Source: CAZEJK01 sp964512045 (GTDB taxonomy: Bacteria > Acidobacteriota > Thermoanaerobaculia > Thermoanaerobaculales > Sulfomarinibacteraceae). Taken from it: 28,845 bases of DNA. Within the stretch, counting starts at the first letter, position 1. Each line of letters begins with the position of its first letter. Below the pieces are notes generated by a model that did not search any database, was not told the DNA's origin, and saw nothing but the letters and a program-made list of their open reading frames with translations. The stretch spans positions 1 through 28,845 of the forward strand of contig CAZEJK010000044.1 of NCBI GenBank assembly GCA_964512045.1, given 5' to 3'. Below, piece by piece: positions 16,138 through 22,767 of the stretch. Position numbers and translations under genes: made by a program.

Positions 16138-19100
16138 ATGATCTTCTCGCAGGGTCCGCTTCGCCTCGCTTCGGCTGAAGAGTGCTTCCCTGTGGCGCTG
16201 TATGTGAGCACGCCTGAAGGCCGTCTCCTGGATGCTAATCGGGCGTTGGCACGTCTGCTGGGCTACGATGAGCCGAGCGAGCTGCTCGGGGTTCCGCTCG
16301 AGTCCGTGTACGTCGACCCAACAGATCGTCGGCAGTGGTTGGCGCGGCTGGTGACGGAAGGTATGGTGCACGGGTTTGAGGTCCAGCTGCGGCGCAAGGA
16401 CGGTTCCTCGATTTGGGTGCGCAACACATCCCACGCTGCGCACGGTCCTGATCCTGGCTCGATTGTCCTACAAGGTGTCTTGGAGGACATCACACAGGAA
16501 CGGTCCTTTCGTGATGAGGCGCAAGAGAGCGGTCTGCGGCTCACCGGGCTGTTCGAGTCTGCGCGCGACGCGATCTTCATGATCCAGGATGGGCGGTTCG
16601 TCGAGCTGAACCCGGCCGCCATCGAGATGTTTGCGGCAGCCGACGTGGACCTCCGCACGCACTACCCGTACGAGCTTTCGCCGCCAACGCAGCCGTCGGG
16701 ACGCGGCTCTCAGGATCTTGCCTGGGAGAGGATCCGGGCCGCAGAGGCTGGCGAGCCGCAGTTCTTCGAGTGGCAGCATCGGCGGCTGAACGGCGAGGTG
16801 TTTGACGCAGAGGTCAGCCTCAACCCGGTTGAGCTCGCCGGCGAGCTCTATCTTCAGGCGATCGTACGAGACGTCACGCAACGCAAGGAGCTGGAGGCCT
16901 CTCGAAAGCGGCGAAGTGACATTCTCGACGCCGTGGTGTACGCCGCAGGTCGGTTTCTTCACGAGCCGTCGTGGGAGAGCGTGGTTGATGACGTCCTGGA
17001 GCGCCTCGGTCAGGCCGCCAGCGTCAGCCGGGCGTACCTGTACCGCGTCGATGAGCCGGATCGAGACCCGAAAGGGTTTCTGCTGGCCGAGTGGGTCGCC
17101 CCCGGAGTGTCGTCCACGTTTGCTGAGAAGGCGTTGGTGGACTCGCAGCAGGAAGGGGTCTACCGGTGGTTGCGGCCCCTGCTGGCTGGGACCGACATTG
17201 TGGGTAGGGCCGAGGAGTTCTCGGAGGATGTTCAGGACTTTCTCGCTCGGACCGATGTGCGCTCGCTTGCGCTGGTCCCGGTGATCGTGGAAGGCACGGT
17301 GTGGGGCGCCGTTGGCTTCGACCACTGCGATGATGAGGCGGTGTGGTCGGAGGGCGAGGTGGAGGCTCTGCGGGCCGCCGCAGAGATCCTCGGAGCCGCC
17401 ATTCGCCTGGGAAACGTCCATCAGCGGCTCGAGGTCTCCGAGAACGAGTTCCGCGATCTGTTCGAGAACGTCGAGGACGTGATCTGTGTCCTCGATCTCG
17501 AGGGCCGGTTCGTCAGCATCAACGCCGCAGCGACCCGGGTGCTGGGCTACCGCCGCGAGGAGATCATCGGTCGGCAGCTGGTCGATGTGATCCCGACGCG
17601 GTACCACAACCGGATAGAGGAGTACCGACGGCGGATGCTCGCCGAGGGCCGGGCAGAGGGCATGGCAACGGTACGGACTCCGGCTGGTGATGAACGGGTG
17701 CTGGAGTTTCGCAACAACCTCCGGGTGGAGGGGGTGGAGCAGCCGCTCGTCCGAGCGATCGGGCGTGACATCACTGACCGCTGGCGGGCCGAGCGCGACC
17801 GGGAGCGGTATGCGGCACAGCTCGAGATGCTGCGAGTCGTGGACCGCGCCGTGCTCGCCGGCGACGATCCGCGAAGCATCGCACGGGCAGCGGTAGCGCG
17901 GCTACGGGATGTGGTCAGGTGCGATCGAGTCAGTGTGTACCTCTTCGATAGGGATCAGCATGCAGCGGAGCTCGTTGCCGTTGCCGAGGAGAGCACGGGG
18001 TCACTCGGCATGGCAGTTGGAGAGGTCATACCGCTCGAGTCTGCCCACGACCCCCTTCGCTTCTGCTCGACCGGTGTGCACGTGGTGACGGATCTTGCGG
18101 GTCTCTCTGATCCTCCTCCGGTTGTTCGGGAGATGCTCGCAGCGGGTGTCCAAAGCGTCGTTGTCGTTCGGCTCGAGGCCGAGCAGCGTGTCTATGGAAC
18201 GCTGAACCTCGTGTCACAACGGCGCGGGGAGCTTGACGAGTCGGCTGCCGACATCGCTCGTCAACTGGGCGAGGAGCTTTCGGTAGCGTTGTTCCACGCC
18301 GAGCTGCGCGCCGCGGTGGCGGCGGAGAAAGAACGCTTTCAGGCGTTGCTGCAGCACTTGCCGGAAGGAGTTCTGCTGCTCGACGGTCAGCACCGGATTC
18401 TCGTGACGAACCGAGCCGGATGGGACGCTTTGGAAGCGCTTGGCCACCATCGTGCCAGCCACAGCATCGAGACGTTGGGCGGGGAGGAGATGGCCGAGCT
18501 CGTTGTGCGTCAGGGAGAGGGCGACGTGGAGCTCGGAGCGGTCGACGGCTCGGGCCGGTTCTTCGAGCTGCGCTCTGCCGGCGTTGGTGGCGAGGCTGGC
18601 GGGGAGTGGGCCTTGGTGGTCCGCGACGTGACCGAGGCGCGACAGGTGGAACGGAAGCTCCAGCTCCAGGACAGGCTTGCTGCGGTCGGTCAGCTTGCGG
18701 CGGGGATCGCGCACGACTTCAACAACATTCTCCAGGCGGTGCAGCTCAACGCCGAGCTGCTGGTTGTGGACCATGGGATTCCCGAGCCGACTGCGAACCT
18801 GGACGCGGTTCGCGAGCAGGTTCGCCGGGGCAGCGTCCTTGTTCGTCAGATTCTCGATTTCGCGCGCAAGACGGTCACGCGACCGGAGCCGATGCTGCTC
18901 GCGCCGTTCCTCGAGGACGCCTTCCAGCTGCTGGCGAGTGCGATTCCGGAGTCGATCGATGTGGACCTGGAGCTACTCGATCCCGACGTGACCGTGACTG
19001 CCGATATCGCACAGATGCAACAGGTGATCACGAACCTGGCGGTCAACGCTGCGGATGCGATGCCGGATGGGGGTCAGCTGCGCGTGTGCCTTCGAGAGAT

Positions 19101-19785
19101 CAGCGTGTCGCAGGCGCACGCGCCGTTCCCTGAGATGGCCCCGGGACGATGGGTCGAGCTGAGTGTCGAGGACTCGGGCACCGGGATTCCCGAGGAGCTT
19201 CGCGAGCGCGTGTTCGAGCCGTTCGTGACCACCAAGGAGGCCGGCCGTGGCACTGGTCTCGGCCTGTCGCAGGTGTACGGTATCGTCACGCAGCACGGCG
19301 GCTTCGTCGACCTGGAGAGTACGGTCGGCGAGGGGACCCGCTTCCGCGTCCTGCTGCCGGCAGCCAATGGTGTGGATGCAGCGCAGCGCAGCAGGCGGCG
19401 CGAGCAGCCGGCCCGTCGAGGGGGTGGGCAGTGCGTGCTCGTGGTCGAAGACGACCCGTCCCTCCTGCAGCTCATCAAGAAGAGCCTCCTTACGCTGGGC
19501 TACTGCGTCGAGACGGCGGTGGATGGGGTGCATGCGCTGGAGCTGTATCAGAAGATCGGCAGCGAGCTCGCGTTGGTGATCTCGGATGTTGTCATGCCGC
19601 GGATGGGCGGCGTGGAGCTGATCGAGCGGATCCAGCGTTCAGAGGTTGTTCCGAAGTTTCTGTTGATCACTGGCCACCCACTGAACGAGTTCCTGTCCCA
19701 GGCGGGAGATGTCCGCTGCTTGACCAAGCCGTTCACAGTGCATCAGCTCGCCGAGGCCGTTGCCGAAGCGCTCGACGACGTGTGA
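16138..19785 (+). CDS. Cytoplasmic hybrid sensor histidine kinase (PAS-PAS-GAF-PAS-GAF-PAS-HisKA-HATPase-REC)
   Basis: 1215 residues from ATG 16138; earlier in-frame ATGs at 16093 and 16123 precede or overlap the predicted -10, so the later one is preferred. No membrane span is visible. Approximate domains: PAS 11-125, PAS 133-250, GAF 262-430, PAS 437-550, GAF 562-725, PAS 735-835, HisKA 840-910, HATPase 950-1078 and REC 1100-1215. The phospho-acceptor is His859 (GIAHDFNN). The ATP site has VNAADAMPDGG (N box), VEDSGTGIPEE (G1), VFEPFVTTK (F) and GRGTGLGLSQ (G2). The receiver has VVEDD, Asp1150 (ISDVVMPRMGG) and LTKPF, so all catalytic residues are in place. It probably integrates several cytoplasmic signals (redox, light, small molecules); none can be named. 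No output partner is encoded beside it. Confidence 0.93.
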   Translation: MIFSQGPLRLASAEECFPVALYVSTPEGRLLDANRALARLLGYDEPSELLGVPLESVYVDPTDRRQWLARLVTEGMVHGFEVQLRRKDGSSIWVRNTSHAAHGPDPGSIVLQGVLEDITQERSFRDEAQESGLRLTGLFESARDAIFMIQDGRFVELNPAAIEMFAAADVDLRTHYPYELSPPTQPSGRGSQDLAWERIRAAEAGEPQFFEWQHRRLNGEVFDAEVSLNPVELAGELYLQAIVRDVTQRKELEASRKRRSDILDAVVYAAGRFLHEPSWESVVDDVLERLGQAASVSRAYLYRVDEPDRDPKGFLLAEWVAPGVSSTFAEKALVDSQQEGVYRWLRPLLAGTDIVGRAEEFSEDVQDFLARTDVRSLALVPVIVEGTVWGAVGFDHCDDEAVWSEGEVEALRAAAEILGAAIRLGNVHQRLEVSENEFRDLFENVEDVICVLDLEGRFVSINAAATRVLGYRREEIIGRQLVDVIPTRYHNRIEEYRRRMLAEGRAEGMATVRTPAGDERVLEFRNNLRVEGVEQPLVRAIGRDITDRWRAERDRERYAAQLEMLRVVDRAVLAGDDPRSIARAAVARLRDVVRCDRVSVYLFDRDQHAAELVAVAEESTGSLGMAVGEVIPLESAHDPLRFCSTGVHVVTDLAGLSDPPPVVREMLAAGVQSVVVVRLEAEQRVYGTLNLVSQRRGELDESAADIARQLGEELSVALFHAELRAAVAAEKERFQALLQHLPEGVLLLDGQHRILVTNRAGWDALEALGHHRASHSIETLGGEEMAELVVRQGEGDVELGAVDGSGRFFELRSAGVGGEAGGEWALVVRDVTEARQVERKLQLQDRLAAVGQLAAGIAHDFNNILQAVQLNAELLVVDHGIPEPTANLDAVREQVRRGSVLVRQILDFARKTVTRPEPMLLAPFLEDAFQLLASAIPESIDVDLELLDPDVTVTADIAQMQQVITNLAVNAADAMPDGGQLRVCLREISVSQAHAPFPEMAPGRWVELSVEDSGTGIPEELRERVFEPFVTTKEAGRGTGLGLSQVYGIVTQHGGFVDLESTVGEGTRFRVLLPAANGVDAAQRSRRREQPARRGGGQCVLVVEDDPSLLQLIKKSLLTLGYCVETAVDGVHALELYQKIGSELALVISDVVMPRMGGVELIERIQRSEVVPKFLLITGHPLNEFLSQAGDVRCLTKPFTVHQLAEAVAEALDDV

Positions 19786-19797
19786 CGACCCGATGCG

Positions 19798-20093
19798 CCA
19801 ACGCGGCCGCGAGGGTCGCACTCAATGTGATGCTTCGAAGGCGCCGGTTTCGCGTCCGCACAGCGGCCAGCCGTTCATGCCTTCGCCGTGAGGATCATCG
19901 AAACGGCGTGGCACTATCGCCGGTTCCCTGGGAGCCGGGATCCGGCTGGCGGGGCCGGTACCTGGGCCGGATCCCGGCCATCCGGTCCCCGGCGGATGCT
20001 TCGCATTTTCGAAGACACGGATTCTTGAGTTGCCAACGCGAGCGCGGCACCGGCAGCTTCGGAGCATGACTTCGGTTCTGGCCCACGTCCGCG
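19798..20093. repeat. Dispersed MITE/REP-like repeat, copy B, with imperfect terminal inverted repeats
   Basis: It fills nearly all of the 308 bp between the convergent kinase and triple-repeat protein genes, starting 13 bp after one stop codon and ending against the other. The core (19967-20018) is copy A in reverse. The two ends are imperfect inverted repeats of about 36-43 bp; the innermost part reads ATGCT(T/C)CGAAG (19830-19840 and the complement of 20058-20068). The left end also matches the right end of copy A. No protein-coding content is credible. Confidence 0.75.
19934..19978. terminator. Strong 13-bp stem-loop inside repeat copy B
   Basis: GCCGGGATCCGGC (19934-19946) and GCCGGATCCCGGC (19966-19978) are perfect inverted repeats around a 19-nt loop. 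The stem would form in RNA from either strand and sits between two convergent genes, so a two-way terminator or 3'-end stabiliser is plausible. No T-run is present. Confidence 0.45.
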
Positions 20094-21323
20094 CTACTCG
20101 AGCTCGAGCTTACGAATCAATGACCAGTCCAGGTAGCGCTCTGCTCCGCCGGCGAGCACGACCACGCCATCGTTGTTCTCGGAGACGTCCTGGCCGTCCT
20201 CGAGCTCCAGGTTCTCACCGTTGTGCAAGGTGATCGTTGCGCCGTGGCGACCGTTCGGTTCGATGGAGGCAATGGAGGCGAACGGGATGTTGTACTCCAC
20301 GCCGTCTGCGGAGCCGTTGAGCATCTCCCAGCTGAACTGCTCGTCCACGTCATACACGAGCTCCCCGCGCACAGTCTGCCCGTCGGTCGTGGTGACCGTC
20401 GCGCGGAGCACCGAGGGCTTGGCGTATGAGTCGTAGGCCCGGCCGCTGTCGGAGGCAACACGGAGCTCGATGCGCTCGAACTCGCTCCAGGGGATCTCCA
20501 CGCGACCGTAGCGGGCGTCCTCGACCAGGATCCCGCGGTTGTCATCGTTGACGTCGTTCGTCCCGTCGAGGACGAGCTCGCGACCGTCGTTCAGGGTCAC
20601 CCGAGCGGCCGAACGGCCATGTCGCTCGATCGTCTGGATCTTGCCCATGGGAATCGACAGGCGTCCGTCATCAGCATCGCCGTCGAGCTCGTCGGTGGAG
20701 AGGCACTCCTGCTTGTCCCACTGGATGTACCCTTCGAACTGACCGGCATCGGTCTGGACGACACCGTACAGGCGACGTCCTTCCGGGCGAACGGACTCCG
20801 GTGTGGCCGCAAACTCGATGGTATCGATCTTCTTCCACTTCAGCTCGATGTCGCCGAGGGAGGCATCGCGGATCCAGATCGGTCCGCCGACGTCGTTCGA
20901 GTAACCGCTGACCTCTAGCTCGGATCCGTCCTTCAGCACGAGTATGGCTTGATTGCCGCCGGTGACGGTGATCGAGCGGATGTCACCGAACCGGACGATG
21001 ACCACCCGCGACGGGTTGCCGTCGCCGAACTGCATCTCGATCTTGCGTCCGAGGACCTTCCACCACGGCCTCCGCTCACCGTCACCGCGACGGTCGCGAG
21101 GCGCCAGGTGGGCGTACGGGAGCTCCACCTTGGAGGAGTGGAACAGGTCGTCCCAGAACGCCTCCTCTGTGTCCCACCGCATCACTCCGGTGTAGCTCGT
21201 CCCGGAGGTTGTCGTGATCGTTCCGTAGATGTAGCCGTCCGTTTCCGCGGCATCCGCAGCGGTTCCCGCGAAGGTCGTGAGAAGTGCGACGGCAATCAGG
21301 GTTGAGGTGAGTCGAGTGCTCAT
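20094..21323 (-). CDS. Exported protein of three tandem homologous beta-rich repeats, function unknown
   Basis: 409 residues from ATG 21323, with GGAG six bases upstream. A signal peptide covers 1-25 (LIAVALLTTFAGTAADA). The rest is three homologous units at about 31-171, 184-288 and 304-408. Each starts with a strand pair such as GTITTTSGTSYTGVMRWD, GVVQTDAGQFEGYIQWD or ATVTTTDGQTVRGELVYD, and ends in a set like IPMGKIQTIE...VTLNDGRELVLDGTNDVNDDNRGI...VEIPWSEFERIEL. The first unit carries an extra 25-residue insert (RRGDGERRPWW). No catalytic motif is apparent. It begins 49 bp after the anti-sigma gene and is probably in the sigma factor operon, so it may be an envelope-stress effector or a sensor partner. 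I do not recognise a named family. Confidence 0.75.
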   Translation of the reverse strand: MSTRLTSTLIAVALLTTFAGTAADAAETDGYIYGTITTTSGTSYTGVMRWDTEEAFWDDLFHSSKVELPYAHLAPRDRRGDGERRPWWKVLGRKIEMQFGDGNPSRVVIVRFGDIRSITVTGGNQAILVLKDGSELEVSGYSNDVGGPIWIRDASLGDIELKWKKIDTIEFAATPESVRPEGRRLYGVVQTDAGQFEGYIQWDKQECLSTDELDGDADDGRLSIPMGKIQTIERHGRSAARVTLNDGRELVLDGTNDVNDDNRGILVEDARYGRVEIPWSEFERIELRVASDSGRAYDSYAKPSVLRATVTTTDGQTVRGELVYDVDEQFSWEMLNGSADGVEYNIPFASIASIEPNGRHGATITLHNGENLELEDGQDVSENNDGVVVLAGGAERYLDWSLIRKLELE

Positions 21324-21372
21324 CGGTGACTCCATTTTGTGTGTCTCGGAAGCTCGGTGGGTGTTCCTGAGC

Positions 21373-22020
21373 TCAGTACCAGGTTCGCTGCTGGCCCGTT
21401 GGGTCGTCTGCCCCCCGGGAAGACCAGCGGGTCCGCACGATGCTCTCCTCGTCGAACGGTGCGGCGGGGCCCTCTCGACCGCCCTCGAAGACAAAGGTCT
21501 GACGGTTCACGGCGGTCAAGATCTGATGCATCTTCAGGTGATACTGCCGGTCCGCCTGGAGCAGCTCGGTGGTGAGCCGAAGAAAGCGGTTATCGTCCAT
21601 GGCGCCCCGGTTGCCTTCCACGGCGACCCGCACGATCCCGTCGTCCGGGAGCTTCGGCAGCTGTGTGCTCTGGTGCCCGAACCACCACCCTCCGACAGCG
21701 ATCAGACACACGGCTGCGACCTGCACGAGCGCACGCCACCACGGCACAGCGAACCTGACGACTGCGGAGCCACCCTCCTTCGGTATCCGCGCAGCAGCCT
21801 CGATCCTCTGCCACAGATCGTCCGGGAGGGTTGCATCACGAGAGGCCAGCTGGGCCGAGTCGAGGGCTCTGGCCAGTGAACGTCCTCCCCGGTAGAAGGC
21901 GCGGCACCGATCACAGGACAGAAGATGGTCCACGACTGTGAGTGACTGCGTGGCGGTGAGCTCGCCGTCAAGAAGGGCTGAGACCTCAGCCTCGAGGTGC
22001 TCGCACTGCGTTGTGGTCAT
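21373..22020 (-). CDS. Transmembrane zinc-finger anti-sigma factor
   Basis: 215 residues; its ATG overlaps the sigma gene stop as ATGA (22017-22020). The N-terminal zf-HC2 (ZAS) motif is complete: Cys6, then H32-x3-C36-x2-C39 (HLLSCDRC), within a helical segment ALLDGELTATQSLTVVDHLLSC. This part binds and holds the sigma factor in the cytoplasm. One membrane span lies at about 97-115 (ALVQVAAVCLIAVGGWWFG). About 100 residues follow outside, including a helical stretch LRLTTELLQADRQYHLKMHQIL, which may be the signal-receiving part. Release could be by proteolysis or by conformational change; no protease gene is adjacent. Confidence 0.9.
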   Translation of the reverse strand: MTTTQCEHLEAEVSALLDGELTATQSLTVVDHLLSCDRCRAFYRGGRSLARALDSAQLASRDATLPDDLWQRIEAAARIPKEGGSAVVRFAVPWWRALVQVAAVCLIAVGGWWFGHQSTQLPKLPDDGIVRVAVEGNRGAMDDNRFLRLTTELLQADRQYHLKMHQILTAVNRQTFVFEGGREGPAAPFDEESIVRTRWSSRGADDPTGQQRTWY

Positions 22021-22580
22021 GATCGATCCTCCCTACCTTCCAAGTACTCGGCAAGCTCCTCGACGATCCGCTTCCGTGCCCGGTGAACGTTGACCTTGAC
22101 CTGATTCGTCGTCCAGCCGGTCTGGCGCGCAATCTCCCGGTACGGCAGCCTGTCGAGAACACCAAGCTCGAACGCGCGGCGGTGAGCTGGGGGCAGACCT
22201 TCGAGTACGGCGCTCAGGCGATCGACGAGGCTGCGCAGCCGCGCGCGAGCATCCGAGGTTGCCTGGGCGGCGAGCTCGAGATCGGGATCCGTGCTGACGA
22301 ACGGGGACGTGTGGGATCGGCGGTGGTGGTTGCGGACGAGGTTGTGGGCTGTCGTGAACAGGTAGCTGCGGACCTTGCTCGCGTCTCGAAGCCGGCCACC
22401 GGAGCGGATTGCGCGAACGAACGTCTCCTGCATGAGCTCCTCCGCTTCCTCGGCGCCGCTCAGGCGGCTGCGCAGGAACCCGAGAATCGCCGGGCCATGG
22501 TCGACGTAGGCATGTCGCCAGAACGTTGCGTCGATCTTCTCATCCGGCACGGATGGGGCTCCGCTGCTGGTTGCTTCCAC
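22017..22580 (-). CDS. ECF RNA polymerase sigma factor (RpoE-like)
   Basis: 187 residues from GTG 22580. Region 2 covers about 30-93 (AILGFLRSRLSGAEEAEELMQETFVRAIRS, then KVRSYLFTTAHNLVRNHHRR, with the -10-reading helix). Region 4 covers about 126-178 (LPPAHRRAFELGVLDRLPYREIARQTGWTTNQVKVNVHRARKRI), a helix-turn-helix that reads the -35. Region 3 is absent, as in all ECF factors. It is translationally coupled to its anti-sigma gene. An ECF-type promoter lies directly upstream, so it probably drives its own operon. GTG was chosen because no ATG is available near the start of region 2 and the GTG is placed exactly 6 nt after the -10. Confidence 0.93.
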   Translation of the reverse strand: MEATSSGAPSVPDEKIDATFWRHAYVDHGPAILGFLRSRLSGAEEAEELMQETFVRAIRSGGRLRDASKVRSYLFTTAHNLVRNHHRRSHTSPFVSTDPDLELAAQATSDARARLRSLVDRLSAVLEGLPPAHRRAFELGVLDRLPYREIARQTGWTTNQVKVNVHRARKRIVEELAEYLEGREDRS

Positions 22581-22586
22581 GCCTAC

Positions 22587-22615
22587 TATGACACTCGACG
22601 CGACGGATGGTTACA
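22587..22615 (-). promoter_or_regulatory. ECF-type autoregulatory promoter of the sigma operon
   Basis: On the minus strand TGTAACC (22609-22615) and GTCATA (22587-22592) are separated by 16 bp, a classical ECF arrangement with an AAC-containing -35 and a GTC-type -10. The GTG start of the sigma gene follows after exactly 6 nt, implying a leaderless mRNA. No other part of the 187-bp gap before the kinase gene's end shows a recognisable feature. Confidence 0.65.
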
Positions 22616-22767
22616 ACGGACCCCATGACGCAACGAGGTCGCCCGGCGGCGGTACTGCTCCGTCACGTCCTGACGGCCCCCGGACCTCCGAAGCCCGGAC
22701 CATCTGTTTGGCTTGGAACCTCACTGGTCGCGCACGCCACGGTCTCTCCGTTGCAAACTCTTTTGGC

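Noticed and set aside
19822..20067. An 81-codon minus-strand frame in copy B sharing the peptide FENAKHPPGTGWPGSG with a frame over copy A
   Set aside because: The shared peptide follows from the nucleotide repeat; the frames start and end differently and lack ribosome-binding sites, so conserved coding is not shown.
22736..22766. GGAACC on the plus strand after the kinase gene as a second ECF promoter
   Set aside because: No GTC-type -10 occurs at 16-17 bp, and it would point antisense into the kinase gene.
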